Assembly (NCBI RefSeq): GCF_014695575.1
Contig: NZ_JACJOO010000068.1
Coordinates: forward strand, 62,001 to 126,000
DNA: 64,000 nt
Direction: 5' to 3'
From: Leptolyngbya sp. FACHB-8
GTDB lineage: Bacteria; Cyanobacteriota; Cyanobacteriia; Elainellales; Elainellaceae
Shown one piece after another: positions 35,741 through 46,283 of the stretch (the stretch's first letter is position 1; every line of letters starts with the position of its first letter). A program made the translations under genes and the position numbers. The notes below the pieces were generated by a model. That model made no database searches and was not told the origin of the DNA. It saw only the letters and a program-made list of their open reading frames with translations.

Positions 35741-38700
35741 ATGTTCACAAACGTCAAGCCCGCCATTCGCCACATCGCCCCGGATGATCTGAACGGCCGT
35801 GCGCTTGTCAAAGTGGTTTACGTCGTTCTGGAACCTCAATATCAGAGCGCGCTGTCCGCGGCGGTGCGATCCATTAACCAAAACAACCCTAATATCGCCG
35901 TTGAGATCAGTGGCTACCTCCTCGAAGAACTCCGTGGTGCTGAGAACTACGAAGCTTTCAAGAAGGATGTCGCTGAGGCCAACGTATTTATTGCTTCGCT
36001 GATCTTTATTGAAGAGCTAGCCGAGAAGGTAACTGCAGCGGTAGAACCCGTGCGCGATCGCCTTGACGTTGCCGTTGTCTTCCCCTCCATGCCCCAGGTG
36101 ATGCGCCTGAACAAGATGGGCACCTTTTCCATGGCACAGCTCGGCCAATCGAAGAGTGCGATCGGCCAGTTCATGAAGAAGCGCAAGGAGCAATCCGGCA
36201 GTAGCTTCCAGGATGCCATGCTGAAGCTGCTCAACACCTTACCCAAGGTGCTGAAATACCTGCCCATGGATAAGGCCCAGGATGCTCGGAACTTCATGCT
36301 CAGCTTCCAATATTGGCTGGGTGGCTCCTCCGACAACCTGGAAAACTTCTTGCTGATGCTGGTAGACAAGTACGTCAAGCCAGAAATTCCCAATCCTAAG
36401 CCCACAGCTGATTACCTGGAGCCTGTCACCTACCCGGATATGGGTATCTGGCATCCTCTAGCCCCTCAGATGTATGAGGATCTGAAGGAGTATTTGAACT
36501 GGAACACCTCCCGTCGAGACATTGGGGATGATTTGAAAGATCCTCTGGCTCCTACGGTAGGTCTGGTGCTGCAACGGACGCACCTGGTCACCGGAGACGA
36601 TGCCCACTATGTAGCGATGGTACAAGAGCTGGAATGCATGGGTGCGCGGGTAATCCCCGTGTTCGCAGGCGGTCTAGACTTCTCCAAGCCAGTAGATGCT
36701 TATTTCTTCGACCCCATTTCGGGCAATCCCCTGGTGGATGTGGTGGTGTCCCTCACAGGCTTTGCGCTGGTCGGTGGCCCCGCTCGTCAGGATCACCCCA
36801 AGGCGATCGACTCCCTGAAACGACTGAACCGTCCCTATATGGTGGCGCTACCTCTGGTATTCCAGACAACCGAAGAGTGGCAGGATAGCGACCTCGGCCT
36901 ACATCCCATTCAGGTGGCCTTGCAGATCGCAATTCCTGAGCTGGATGGGGCGATCGAACCCATCATCATGTCGGGTCGGGATGGTGCAACGGGTAAAGCC
37001 ATTGCACTGCAAGACCGGGTTGAGGCGATCGCCCAGCGCGCCATGAAGTGGGCTAACCTGCGCCGCAAGCCCAAGCTCGATAAGAAAGTTGCCATCACCG
37101 TTTTCAGCTTCCCTCCTGACAAAGGGAACGTGGGTACCGCCGCTTACTTGGATGTATTCGGCTCCATCTTTGAAGTGATGAAGGCCCTCCAGAACAACGG
37201 CTACACCGTTGAAGAGCTGCCCGATTCTCCGATGGCTCTGATGGAAGCGGTAATTCACGACGCTCAAGCTCAATACGCCAGCCCCGAGCTGAATGTGGCC
37301 TACCGGATGTCGGTGCCCGAGTACGAAGCCCTGACTCCTTATTCCAAGCGTCTGGAAGAAAACTGGGGAGCACCTCCGGGACACCTCAACACTGATGGGC
37401 AAAACCTGCTGGTGTTCGGGAAGCAGTTCGGCAACGTGTTCATCGGCGTACAGCCCACCTTTGGTTACGAAGGCGACCCGATGCGGCTGCTGTTCTCCCG
37501 TTCTGCCAGCCCCCACCATGGCTTCGCCGCCTACTACACCTACCTGGAGCAAATTTGGAAAGCTGACGCGGTGCTGCACTTTGGCACCCACGGTTCTCTG
37601 GAATTTATGCCCGGTAAGCAGATGGGGATGTCGGGCGACTGCTACCCCGATAACCTGATTGGGAATATCCCCAACCTGTACTACTACGCGGCGAACAACC
37701 CGTCTGAGGCGACGATCGCCAAGCGTCGGAGCTACGCCGAAACCATCAGCTACCTCACCCCTCCCGCTGAAAACGCAGGCCTGTACAAGGGACTGAAGGA
37801 ACTGAGCGAACTGATCAGCTCTTACCAGACCTTGAAGGATGGCGGTCGGGCCACCTCGATTATCAATGCGATTGTTGAGAAGTGCCGTCAGGTGAACCTC
37901 GACAAGGACATTGAGCTGCCGGAGGAAGGCGTCGAGTTATCAGTAGAGGCTCGTGACACTCTGGTGGGTAAGGTCTACATCAAGCTGATGGAGATTGAGT
38001 CCCGTCTGCTGCCTTGCGGTCTGCACGTGGTGGGTAAACCCCCAAGTGCGGAGGAGGCGATCGCCACCCTGGTCAACATCGCCGGTCTGGATCGCCCCGA
38101 GGACAATATCAAGAGCCTCCAGCGGATCATTGCGGAGAGCCTGGGTCGTGATCTGGATGAAGTGTATCGGAATAGCGATCGCGGCGTCCTCGACGATGTG
38201 CAATTGCTGTTCGACATCAACCAGGCCGTTCGCAAAGCAGTAGCCGCCATGGTGAAGGAACAGACTGATGCCGAAGGTCGTGTCTCCTTCATCACCAAGC
38301 TCAACTTCTTCAACATTGGTCGCAAGGAACCCTGGGTAGAAGCCCTCGCAGAAGCAGGTTATCCCAAGGTCAGCAACGACGACCTGAAGCCCCTGTTCGA
38401 GTATCTGGAGTTCTGCCTGCAACAAGTTTGCGCGGATAACGAACTGGGTGCCCTGCTCAAGGGTCTGGAAGGCGAATACATCCTTCCCGGCCCCGGTGGC
38501 GACCCCATCCGTAACCCCGATGTACTGCCCACGGGCAAGAACATCCACGCGCTGGATCCCCAATCCATTCCCACCGCAGCGGCAGTCCAGTCTGCTCAGG
38601 TGGTCGTGGAACGGCTCCTGGCAAGGGAAATGGCAAACAACGGTGGTAATTACCCCGAAACTATTTCCTTCGTGCTGTGGGGTACCGATAACATCAAGAC

Positions 38701-39721
38701 CTACGGCGAATCTCTAGCTCAGGTGATGTGGCTGGTGGGTGTGCGTCCTGTGCCCGATTCCCTGGGCCGGGTAAACAAGTTGGAACTGATTCCCCTGGAA
38801 GATCTGGGTCGCCCCCGGGTAGACGTAGTGGTGAACTGCTCTGGTGTGTTCCGTGACCTGTTCATCAACCAGATGAACCTGCTCGATCGCGCCATCAAGA
38901 TGGCTGCCGAAGCAGACGAGCCTTTGGAGATGAACTTCGTCCGTAAACATGCTCTAAAGCAAGCGGAAGAGATGAAGATCGATGTGCGCCAGGCTGCAAC
39001 TCGCGTCTTCTCCAACGCCTCCGGTTCCTACTCCTCCAACGTCAACCTGGCGGTGGAAAATAGCACCTGGGAAAACGAGTCCGAGCTTCAGGATATGTAC
39101 CTGGCACGGAAGGGCTTTGCCTTCAACTCCGACAACCCCGGTGTGATGGTGGAATCGAAGGAAATCTTCGAGACTGCGCTGAAGACGGTAGATGTCACCT
39201 TCCAAAACCTGGATTCGTCAGAAATCTCCCTGACAGATGTATCCCACTACTTCGACTCTGACCCCACCAAGCTGGTCGGTCGTCTACGGGGCGATGGTAA
39301 GCAGCCCACCGCTTACATTGCCGACACCACCACCGCCAACGCTCAGGTGCGGACCCTGTCAGAAACTGTCCGTCTGGATGCTCGTACCAAACTACTGAAT
39401 CCTAAGTGGTATGAGGGGATGCTGTCCCACGGCTACGAAGGGGTGCGCGAGGTGTCGAAGCGCCTGGTGAACACGATGGGTTGGTCGGCCACCGCTGGCG
39501 CAGTAGACAACTGGGTCTATGAAGATGTGAACACCACCTTCATCGAAGATGAGGAAATGCGGAAACGCCTCCTCAACCTCAACCCCCACTCCTTCCGCAA
39601 GATTGTTGGCACTCTGCTTGAGGTCAACGGTCGCGGTTATTGGGAAACTAGCGAGGAGAACCTCGATCGCCTCCGCGAACTGTATCAAGAAGTGGAAGAT
39701 CGTATTGAAGGGATTGAGTAA
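35741..39721 (+). CDS. chlH: Magnesium chelatase subunit H
   Basis: Large porphyrin-binding subunit of Mg-chelatase, which with ChlI and ChlD inserts Mg into protoporphyrin IX, the committed step of chlorophyll synthesis. The 1326 residues match the cyanobacterial length. Family blocks are an N-terminal region to about 160 (DUF3479-type), the [25 protein letters not shown] segment, and the C-terminal cobN/Mg-chelatase part with [23 protein letters not shown] and [20 protein letters not shown]-like sequence. AAGGAG precedes the ATG. The codon use is strongly biased to C-ending codons, typical of a highly expressed gene. ChlI, ChlD and Gun4 are not in the window. Confidence 0.97.
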   Translation: MFTNVKPAIRHIAPDDLNGRALVKVVYVVLEPQYQSALSAAVRSINQNNPNIAVEISGYLLEELRGAENYEAFKKDVAEANVFIASLIFIEELAEKVTAAVEPVRDRLDVAVVFPSMPQVMRLNKMGTFSMAQLGQSKSAIGQFMKKRKEQSGSSFQDAMLKLLNTLPKVLKYLPMDKAQDARNFMLSFQYWLGGSSDNLENFLLMLVDKYVKPEIPNPKPTADYLEPVTYPDMGIWHPLAPQMYEDLKEYLNWNTSRRDIGDDLKDPLAPTVGLVLQRTHLVTGDDAHYVAMVQELECMGARVIPVFAGGLDFSKPVDAYFFDPISGNPLVDVVVSLTGFALVGGPARQDHPKAIDSLKRLNRPYMVALPLVFQTTEEWQDSDLGLHPIQVALQIAIPELDGAIEPIIMSGRDGATGKAIALQDRVEAIAQRAMKWANLRRKPKLDKKVAITVFSFPPDKGNVGTAAYLDVFGSIFEVMKALQNNGYTVEELPDSPMALMEAVIHDAQAQYASPELNVAYRMSVPEYEALTPYSKRLEENWGAPPGHLNTDGQNLLVFGKQFGNVFIGVQPTFGYEGDPMRLLFSRSASPHHGFAAYYTYLEQIWKADAVLHFGTHGSLEFMPGKQMGMSGDCYPDNLIGNIPNLYYYAANNPSEATIAKRRSYAETISYLTPPAENAGLYKGLKELSELISSYQTLKDGGRATSIINAIVEKCRQVNLDKDIELPEEGVELSVEARDTLVGKVYIKLMEIESRLLPCGLHVVGKPPSAEEAIATLVNIAGLDRPEDNIKSLQRIIAESLGRDLDEVYRNSDRGVLDDVQLLFDINQAVRKAVAAMVKEQTDAEGRVSFITKLNFFNIGRKEPWVEALAEAGYPKVSNDDLKPLFEYLEFCLQQVCADNELGALLKGLEGEYILPGPGGDPIRNPDVLPTGKNIHALDPQSIPTAAAVQSAQVVVERLLAREMANNGGNYPETISFVLWGTDNIKTYGESLAQVMWLVGVRPVPDSLGRVNKLELIPLEDLGRPRVDVVVNCSGVFRDLFINQMNLLDRAIKMAAEADEPLEMNFVRKHALKQAEEMKIDVRQAATRVFSNASGSYSSNVNLAVENSTWENESELQDMYLARKGFAFNSDNPGVMVESKEIFETALKTVDVTFQNLDSSEISLTDVSHYFDSDPTKLVGRLRGDGKQPTAYIADTTTANAQVRTLSETVRLDARTKLLNPKWYEGMLSHGYEGVREVSKRLVNTMGWSATAGAVDNWVYEDVNTTFIEDEEMRKRLLNLNPHSFRKIVGTLLEVNGRGYWETSEENLDRLRELYQEVEDRIEGIE

Positions 39722-39745
39722 TCGCTTCTAAGTAACGCGAAAATT

Positions 39746-39782
39746 AGATCCCCGGTTTCTTCAAGAAACCGGGGATCTTTTT
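39746..39782 (+). terminator. Terminator of chlH
   Basis: AGATCCCCGGTTTCT pairs exactly with its complement around TCA, followed by TTTTT. It starts 25 bp after the stop and is the best terminator in the window. Confidence 0.93.
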
Positions 39783-39867
39783 GCGAGAAATATAATTCGC
39801 CATTTCAAAATCAGATCGACATAATTTGGGAAGGATGTTCATCCACCAGGCTCTAACGTTGCTATAA

Positions 39868-39998
39868 CAGCAATTCTCAGTATGGAATTAGGCCCGAAAA
39901 CCGCTTGCCTTCGGCAAGCGGTTTTCGGGCTTCAAAGCCAAGATTGCGCGCCCCTCGGGCGCGCAATCTTGGCTTTGAAGCTCATAATGAGAACTGCT
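39868..39998. mobile_element. Family A double-hairpin element, 131 bp, copy 3
   Basis: Nearly identical to copy 1 and in the same orientation. The ends are CAGCAATTCTCAGTATG and the complement CAGCAGTTCTCATTATGAG. The first stem (18 bp, starting GCCCGAAAACCGCTTGCC) is perfect here, and the second 24-bp stem has loop CTC where copy 1 has GAC. The flanking host sequence GTTGCTATAA is repeated exactly at 39858-39867 and 39999-40008. Confidence 0.95.
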
Positions 39999-40085
39999 GT
40001 TGCTATAAGCAGCACCAACACCAGCACAGAATAATCATCTAGGCCAGGCATCCCCTAATGGAAAAGTATGAGCAGATTTCCTAAC

Positions 40086-40190
40086 TACAGCGCTTTCCAA
40101 ACGCTTAAAATTTGGTTGTTTTTGTGAGAGCCGCGCGGAGCACGGCTCTCACAAAAACAACCGTGGCTGATTCAAGCGCAAAGCGCTGTA
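40086..40190. repeat. Family C palindromic element, copy 2
   Basis: The reverse complement of the element at 4544-4658 over most of its length. Outer arms TACAGCGCTTT and complement enclose a hairpin of GGTTGTTTTTGTGAGAGCC and its complement. It lies just before the end of the hybrid kinase gene and may also serve as its terminator. Confidence 0.85.
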
Positions 40191-40203
40191 AGTGTAGGAA
40201 ACG

Positions 40204-41946
40204 TCAAGTTGCTCCCCCTCCTAAAAGAGTTTCTATCATCGCTACTAAGGCTTTTAGTTGAACAGGTTTGCTGATGTATTCGTCAGCCCCTGCTTCAAGG
40301 CAGCGATCGCGATCGCCTGGCATCGTCAAGGCCGTGAGCGCAATGATTGGCACATGCTTTAGAGGCGGATGCTCACGAATTTGGCGGATTGCCTCCAGAC
40401 CATCAATACCTGGCATTTGAATGTCCATGAGAATCAGGTCAGGATTTTGAGCCTGGGCGATCGCTACCGCTTCATACCCATCATGCGCCAACACCACCTG
40501 ATACCCCTTATTTTCTAGATAGGCCAGCAAGGTTTCCTGATTTGCTTCGTTGTCTTCGGCCAGGAGAATAAGAGGAGAGGAATTTTCAGGGCCGGAGGGC
40601 AATGGCTTTGAAGGCTTTATAGCCGTAGATTCCTGAGGTGATGCGGGGGTTGGGCGAGGGGAAGCAAACGCTAAATAAGGCTGGGGTAGATAAACTGTAA
40701 AGCAACTTCCCTCTCCAACCCGACTATTGAGGGTAATCCACCCTTCATGCAAATTTGCAATACGTTGAGACAGTGCCAATCCTAACCCGGTGCCCTGGTA
40801 CTGCCGGTTCAAACTACCATCGATCTGAATAAACGGTTGAAAAAGACGCTCCTGGTTTTCGCGGGAAATGCCAATTCCGTTGTCACGGACAGCAATGCAA
40901 ACAAAAGGAGTTGAAGCAGGAAAGCGATCGCCACTCCGCTCCTCCAGCATCTCACCAGGTTGTTTGACGGCCACCTCTAAGCAAATATTGCCTCCATCCG
41001 GCGTAAATTTGACAGCATTGCTGAGAAGGTTAATGAGTACCTGACGCATCCTCCGCTCATCAAATTGGCACGTTTCTAATGTATTCGATATCTCTAAAGA
41101 GAGTCGAATCCGTTTGTTGGAAGCAACCTGTCTGATAAAAGTTAGACTGTCTTCACAGAGATGACGAATATCAATATCTTTGATTTCTAAATCTAGTTTT
41201 CCAGACTCAATCTTAGATAGATCAAGAATGTCATTAATCAATTCTAATAAATGCCTGCCACTACTCTCAACCGTTGAAATCATCTTTTTCTGGCGCTCGT
41301 TTAATGGGCCAAAAACTTCATCATGCAAACTCTCAGACATACCGAGAATGGCATTGAGAGGAGAACGAAGTTCATGGCTCATGTTGGCCAGGAATTCATC
41401 TTTAAGTTGAGTGGCTCGATCTAATTCTGTGTTGACTTGGGCCAGACGATTAATACTATGCCGAAGTTCTAGCTGGCTGATGACCTGGCGAGAAAGGGCT
41501 TCCAGTGCTTCCAATTGTGCATCCGTCAAGTTCCGGGGCACTCGATCGATCACGCATAAGGTTCCCAGGGGCAAACCTTGAGGGGTTACCAGAGGGGCAC
41601 CTGCATAAAACCGAATATTAGGGTACGTCATCACCAAAGGATTATCTGCAAAGCGAGGATCCTGAAGTGGATCAGGCACAACCATTATGTCGTTGGGTTG
41701 CATAATGGCGTGGGCACAAAAAGCAGAGTCTCGACTGGTTTCGCTGACCGTTAAACCAACTTTGGACTTAAACCATTGGCGATCGTGATCAATCAACGTA
41801 ATGAGAGCAATGGGTACTCCACAGATGCGAGAAGCCAGCTGAGTCAAGTCATCAAATGCCTCCTCCGCTTCCGTGTCTAGGATCTGATATTGCAAAAGTG
41901 CCGCGATTCTCTCGTGTTCATTGTCAGGAATGGGGGCCCTGGGCAT
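40204..41946 (-). CDS. GAF-domain hybrid histidine kinase with receiver domain
   Basis: A two-component hybrid kinase of 580 residues, cytosolic, with no membrane segment. Residues 20-165 are a GAF domain (FDDLTQLASRICGVPIALITLIDHDRQWFK, YAGAPLVTPQGLPLGTLCVID). HisKA follows, with the phospho-accepting H191 in ANMSHELRSPLN, then a HATPase domain with NAVKFTPDGG, DNGIGISRE and GTGLGLALS boxes. A linker leads to a receiver domain at about 459-575, with D508 in LMDIQMPG and the switch lysine in SKPV. All phosphotransfer residues are present. The GAF domain has no conserved bilin-binding cysteine that I can point to, so the input signal is unknown. Confidence 0.9.
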   Translation of the reverse strand: MPRAPIPDNEHERIAALLQYQILDTEAEEAFDDLTQLASRICGVPIALITLIDHDRQWFKSKVGLTVSETSRDSAFCAHAIMQPNDIMVVPDPLQDPRFADNPLVMTYPNIRFYAGAPLVTPQGLPLGTLCVIDRVPRNLTDAQLEALEALSRQVISQLELRHSINRLAQVNTELDRATQLKDEFLANMSHELRSPLNAILGMSESLHDEVFGPLNERQKKMISTVESSGRHLLELINDILDLSKIESGKLDLEIKDIDIRHLCEDSLTFIRQVASNKRIRLSLEISNTLETCQFDERRMRQVLINLLSNAVKFTPDGGNICLEVAVKQPGEMLEERSGDRFPASTPFVCIAVRDNGIGISRENQERLFQPFIQIDGSLNRQYQGTGLGLALSQRIANLHEGWITLNSRVGEGSCFTVYLPQPYLAFASPRPTPASPQESTAIKPSKPLPSGPENSSPLILLAEDNEANQETLLAYLENKGYQVVLAHDGYEAVAIAQAQNPDLILMDIQMPGIDGLEAIRQIREHPPLKHVPIIALTALTMPGDRDRCLEAGADEYISKPVQLKALVAMIETLLGGGAT

Positions 41947-42973
41947 GGCAATGTTACACCTGAAAACTATGGGAAATACTTCTATAGATGAGTAACATCA
42001 TGTTCGATAGAAAGATAGTTTCAGTGCCTCACTTAGTTATTATGCCCAGATTCGGACTGATACTTGACGGTTTAAGTTTGCCTATGTGTGGTGATGTGAG
42101 GCACTTCGCACCTCACATCACCACACATAGGTTGATGTTCGCCGTGCAGTACTAAGCTGAAATCCCGCTTCTAAAAAACACTTTCAAGATCAGACTATCA
42201 AGACTGAATTTATATTCTTGAGGACGGAAAGCAGCTCCCGAAACATCTAACTCCTACAATTTATATCAACATTGATTGAATAACCATAAAACCGAAACAC
42301 CGAGTAAGTAGGGTCTTGTGTTTAATTGAGTAGAGTTACTTATAACCCTTCCTAACCGAGTGAGATATGAGAGATAGATGTAGGTCTATGCTCTACATCA
42401 ACCTGTCGCACCTCGCCCGAGCGAAAAACGCTGTATTACTCCTTTGGAGCCTCTGGAAAGAATTAGCGTTCCCATGAAGTCAGTCTTGTTCGAGAAACTA
42501 AACCTAAAATGACAGGACTTACGCATTTGTGTTGTGGGTGGGGTGCGAAGCACCCCACCCACAACACAAATACGTAAGTCCTGAATGACTTGCCATACAT
42601 GTAATGCATCAAGTTTTTCTAAGGCATAACCGTTTACATGTATGACTGACAGAAGAAATGTATGAATTTTCAGTTCTTTTCAAAAAATGTAACTTCTGTA
42701 TGAGGAAGGCTTACATAAAGACCTTCACTGTTTTTTCTAATACCTTCATATGAATGTATGAAGTTACACAGAATGAGAGAGGCTACACTCAATGTCTTTC
42801 TTTTGTGCAGCCGTCTGTGAAAACGGTATTACTTGTCTATCAACTTAATGAATAGCCAATCAAAGTTCTTCAGGACTCACATCAGTTAGCTGTGGGTTAT
42901 GCATTATGGGTGAAGCGGTATATGCAATTCACGACATCTAGCATCAACACATCAGCCTGCTTCTTCTACCGTA
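41947..42973. other. 1.0-kb intergenic region with two hairpin elements
   Basis: A divergent gap between the hybrid kinase and the ABC exporter. It contains a hairpin of CCTATGTGTGGTGATGTGAG arms at about 42081-42131 and the 71-base hairpin at 42513-42583. From 42590 to 42930 it is AT-rich, with several repeats of TGTATGA- and ATGTATG-like words. No ORF or RNA gene was recognised. Confidence 0.55.
42513..42583. mobile_element. Family D-like 71-base hairpin with flanking 5-bp direct repeats
   Basis: The arms start CAGGACTTACGCATTTGTGT and run 34 bp, with one mismatch, around the loop GAA. AATGA occurs directly on both sides (42508-42512 and 42584-42588), as expected for a short target duplication. 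Its arm differs at only about seven positions from the hairpin arm at 44928-44961. Confidence 0.75.
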
Positions 42974-44869
42974 ATGCCACGGGCGATCGCTGTAATCAGC
43001 ATAATGAAAAAGACATCTATTCCCCCGACGGTTTCTGTGGCACGTAAACGACCGACTGAGACGAATCAAACTCGTTTTTGGCAAATGGTGGCAAACACGC
43101 CCCGGCTGCTCAAACTAGTCTGGGAAGCGACCCCGGGCACGTTAACCCTAACCCTGATCGTCACCCTGGCTCTGGCTTTAATTCCCGTTGGACAGCTTTA
43201 CGTGAACAAGCTGATTGTTGACCGAGTTATTGGCGAACTGACGCAACCGGGCATTGAATGGACGCCCCTCCTCTGGTTGGTTGCCGCAGGTTTGGGGCTG
43301 ATGCTGGCCCAGGGGGGGTTTACCCAGGCCAATAATTACCTATCGCAGGTGTTGAGCGATCGCTTCACCCTCTATGCCAACCGCGTCCTGTTGCAACAGG
43401 CCATTCAACTCGATTTAGCCCACTACGAATTACCCGATTTTTACGACACTCTCAGCCGTGCTCAGCAAAGCGGCAGTAGCTATCCAGTCAGGGTGTTGGG
43501 CACACTCACCAGCCTCATGGGCCAAGTCGTGACCTTTACAGGTTTGCTGACTCTGCTGCTCAGTTTCAACCCGATGATCGTATTTCTGCTGCTGCTCAGC
43601 GCCCTCCCGGCCCTCTGGGTAGGCATTCGCTTCTCAGGGGTGCGCTTTCGGTTGATGCGGCGGCAAACCCAGAGCGGGCGCATGGCTGAATACTTGCAAA
43701 AAGTGCTGACAACCCAGGAGTTCGTCAAAGAGGTGCGGCTCTTTAACCTGGGGGGTTATTTGCTGGGCGAATGGCAGGAAATTCGCGATCGCTTTAACCG
43801 GGAACTCGCCGAAATGGCAAGCCAGCAGGCATGGCTACGCTTTGGTGTGGGTCTGGTATCTTCTATGGGCTTTTATGGGGCCTACGCCTGGGTAATTATC
43901 GGCACGCTGAGGCAGCACATTACAGTGGGCGATTTGACCATGTACACGGGGGCCTTTCAGCAATCTCAAGGGCTAATCCAGGGCATTCTTTTCAACATTG
44001 CTTTGGTATACGAATTCAACCTTTACGTCTCGCAGTATTTTGAATTTCTCAACCTCGAACCCCAGGTCGTTAACCGACCTCATCCTGAGCCCTTCCCAAC
44101 TCCCATGCGCAAGGGTTTGGAGTTGCGGAATGTGGGATTTGCCTATCCCGGTGCCCCAGAACCGACCTTGCGAGACATTAACTTGACGGTAGCCCCCGGC
44201 GAAAGCATTGCCTTAGTAGGCCTCAACGGAGCGGGGAAAACGACCCTGTTGAAGCTTCTCACCCGTTTCTATGACGTTCAACAGGGAGAAATTACCATTG
44301 ATGGTATTCCCCTTCATGAGTTTGAGCTAAGCGATTTACGGCGCAACGTAGGGGTCGTCTTCCAAGACTTTTCCCGCTACAACTTGAGCGTGCAGGACAA
44401 TATTGGCTTTGGTGACCTTCCCCAACGGGAGAACCTGGACCGCATCCAGGAAGCTGCTCAGAATGCTGGGGCCTCTGGTGTCATTGATGCCCTGGAATTT
44501 GGCTATCAAACTATTCTCGGCAAAACCTTTTCTGAAAGTGCTGAACTTTCTGGTGGGCAGTGGCAGAAGATTGGGCTGGCACGAGCTTTCATGACCCCAG
44601 CACAGATTTTGATTCTGGATGAGCCTACAGCAGCATTAGACGCGATCGCTGAGTTTGACCTGTTCGAACGCTTCCAACAACTGACTCAGGGAAAAATGAC
44701 CTTCCTGGTCAGCCACCGCTTCTCTACGGTTCGTATGGCCGATCGCATTGTCGTCCTCGAACATGGCACCATCATCGAAATGGGCAGCCACAACGAACTG
44801 ATGCGCCAAGGCGGCACTTATGCAGAAATGTTCCGATTGCAGGCCTCTAGTTATAGCGATCGCAATTAA
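42974..44869 (+). CDS. ABC exporter, fused permease and ATPase
   Basis: A half-transporter of about 631 residues with six transmembrane helices (first about 55-75, GTLTLTLIVTLALALIPVG) and a C-terminal nucleotide-binding domain, expected to act as a dimer in the inner membrane. Walker A is GLNGAGKTT, the signature is LSGGQWQKIGLARAF, Walker B is LILDEPTAALDA and the H-loop is in VSHRFST, all intact. The intracellular loops and ATPase resemble lipid or peptide exporters (type I ABC exporter, LapB/MsbA-like). The N-terminal start is uncertain: a second ATG at 43004 would give a shorter leader and neither has a clear Shine-Dalgarno. The substrate cannot be deduced. Confidence 0.87.
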   Translation: MPRAIAVISIMKKTSIPPTVSVARKRPTETNQTRFWQMVANTPRLLKLVWEATPGTLTLTLIVTLALALIPVGQLYVNKLIVDRVIGELTQPGIEWTPLLWLVAAGLGLMLAQGGFTQANNYLSQVLSDRFTLYANRVLLQQAIQLDLAHYELPDFYDTLSRAQQSGSSYPVRVLGTLTSLMGQVVTFTGLLTLLLSFNPMIVFLLLLSALPALWVGIRFSGVRFRLMRRQTQSGRMAEYLQKVLTTQEFVKEVRLFNLGGYLLGEWQEIRDRFNRELAEMASQQAWLRFGVGLVSSMGFYGAYAWVIIGTLRQHITVGDLTMYTGAFQQSQGLIQGILFNIALVYEFNLYVSQYFEFLNLEPQVVNRPHPEPFPTPMRKGLELRNVGFAYPGAPEPTLRDINLTVAPGESIALVGLNGAGKTTLLKLLTRFYDVQQGEITIDGIPLHEFELSDLRRNVGVVFQDFSRYNLSVQDNIGFGDLPQRENLDRIQEAAQNAGASGVIDALEFGYQTILGKTFSESAELSGGQWQKIGLARAFMTPAQILILDEPTAALDAIAEFDLFERFQQLTQGKMTFLVSHRFSTVRMADRIVVLEHGTIIEMGSHNELMRQGGTYAEMFRLQASSYSDRN

Positions 44870-44899
44870 CCAGGTCTTACACAAGCCCGCTATGTTTAG

Positions 44900-44961
44900 T
44901 GCATTTTTGTTGTGTGTGGTGGGCGAAGCCCACCACACACAACAAAAATGCGTCAGTCTTG
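44900..44961. repeat. Family D-like hairpin after the ABC exporter
   Basis: GCATTTTTGTTGTGTGTGGT pairs with its complement over 24 bp around the loop GAA, with the apex GGGCGAAGCCC. Outside this the left arm has diverged, while the right arm still matches the element at 42513. It probably ends the ABC transcript as well. Confidence 0.8.
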
Positions 44962-45053
44962 TTAACCAAAATTTCGCGTTTTTCACCAGGTGTAACGGTT
45001 TTCCCAACTACACCTGACGAAAGCAAAAGCTGAATGAACGTTAGCGTTCCATA

Positions 45054-46019
45054 ATGGGAAGCATTAATGAGTCAGACTCATGCATTGATACTCTCCCCTT
45101 CCCTATGGATGAATCTCGTCCCTGGTTTCTCTATGCGCTGCGATGGCGGGGTTCCGTCATTCCATCGATCCTGCCACGAACACTAATCTGCGGGTTATTT
45201 GGACTGCTGATTGCAGTGTTATATCACTATGGGCTTCCAGTTTATGTTCCCGTACTGGTGAGCATTATTCCCAATGTGGTGCTAGGTCTAATGCTGGTCT
45301 TTCGCACCAATACAGCCTACGAGCGTTATTGGGAGGGCCGCAAGCTATGGGGCAATCTGATTAACAATATCCGTAACTTGGCCCGAAATATCTGGGTGGT
45401 GGTACAGGAACAGGAGGCGGGCGATCGCGCTGATAAAGAAGCTGCACTCTATACACTGGCAGCTTTTGCAGTTGCGACCAAACTGCATTTACGAGACGAA
45501 CCTACTAATGAAGAACTGGCCGAGTTAATTACTCTGGAGCGCTACCAAAAGCTTCAATCTATGAATAATCCTCCTTTAGAGGTGGCATTCTGGATTAGTG
45601 ATTTTCTGCAACAAAAATTTCATCAAGGGGCCATTAACGTCTACCAGCTCAATGGTATGCAGGAATTGCTTAACGCCCTGGTCGATAACCTTGGCGGTTG
45701 TGAGCGTATTCTCAAGACACCCATTCCAATGGCTTATGCTATTCACCTAAAGCAATTGCTCCTGCTGTACTGCTTCACGCTACCGTTTCAACTCGTTCAA
45801 GATCTGGGGTTCTGGACAGGCCCCATGGTAATTCTGATTAGTTTCACGCTGTTTGGCATTGAAGAAATCGGCATCGAGATTGAAAACCCGTTTGGGCGTG
45901 ACTCTAACGACCTCCCCTTAGATACCATCTGCAAAACGATTGAGCGTAACATCAATGACTTAATGTCATTAGAGCCTTCTACAGCTCGCCTCAAAGCCAG
46001 TTCTGACAGATTGGACTGA
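45054..46019 (+). CDS. Bestrophin-family ion channel
   Basis: A member of the bestrophin/UPF0187 family of pentameric anion channels. About 321 residues with two N-terminal helices (IPSILPRTLICGLFGLLIAVLYH and VYVPVLVSIIPNVVLGLMLVF) and two later ones (MAYAIHLKQLLLLYCFTLPF, GFWTGPMVILISFTLFGIEEIG). Family motifs are FRTNTAYERYWEGRKLWG after the second helix and the acidic EEIGIEIENPFGRDSNDLPLD near the end. Related cyanobacterial and algal proteins carry anions, including bicarbonate in thylakoids. A later start at 45105 (MDESRPWF) is equally plausible. It follows the ABC exporter by 184 bp with a hairpin between, so separate transcription is likely. Confidence 0.87.
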   Translation: MGSINESDSCIDTLPFPMDESRPWFLYALRWRGSVIPSILPRTLICGLFGLLIAVLYHYGLPVYVPVLVSIIPNVVLGLMLVFRTNTAYERYWEGRKLWGNLINNIRNLARNIWVVVQEQEAGDRADKEAALYTLAAFAVATKLHLRDEPTNEELAELITLERYQKLQSMNNPPLEVAFWISDFLQQKFHQGAINVYQLNGMQELLNALVDNLGGCERILKTPIPMAYAIHLKQLLLLYCFTLPFQLVQDLGFWTGPMVILISFTLFGIEEIGIEIENPFGRDSNDLPLDTICKTIERNINDLMSLEPSTARLKASSDRLD

Positions 46020-46061
46020 AGGGACGCAAAATATGAGGTGAGCTACTGATCAATACTCTGG

Positions 46062-46132
46062 ACCGTTTTTCTGAAACTCCTGATTTTGCGTGCGCTTCGC
46101 GCACGCAAAATCAGGAGTTTCAGAAAAACGGT
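46062..46132. repeat. Perfect 34-bp hairpin with TTC loop
   Basis: The arms start ACCGTTTTTCTGAAACTCCT and pair over 34 bp; the inner apex is GTGCGCTTCGCGCAC. The outward bases do not pair, giving exactly 71 bases, as at 16543 and 42513. It lies 42 bp after the bestrophin stop. Confidence 0.92.
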
Positions 46133-46283
46133 TCAAACTAATGGGATAACAACAAGTTTGAAATAGAACCAAAAATTTACAGCTATGTAAAGGTATGCCA
46201 AGAAATTACGCATGAGGGCGTCATCTTGCAAAACCCTGACGATAATCGGAAAATGACACACGTTGATCTTGAGAAGAAGCAAC

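Noticed and set aside
37940-38563. 207-codon minus-strand ORF inside chlH
   Set aside because: It is antisense to a strongly biased coding region; such long shadow ORFs are expected from C-ending codons.
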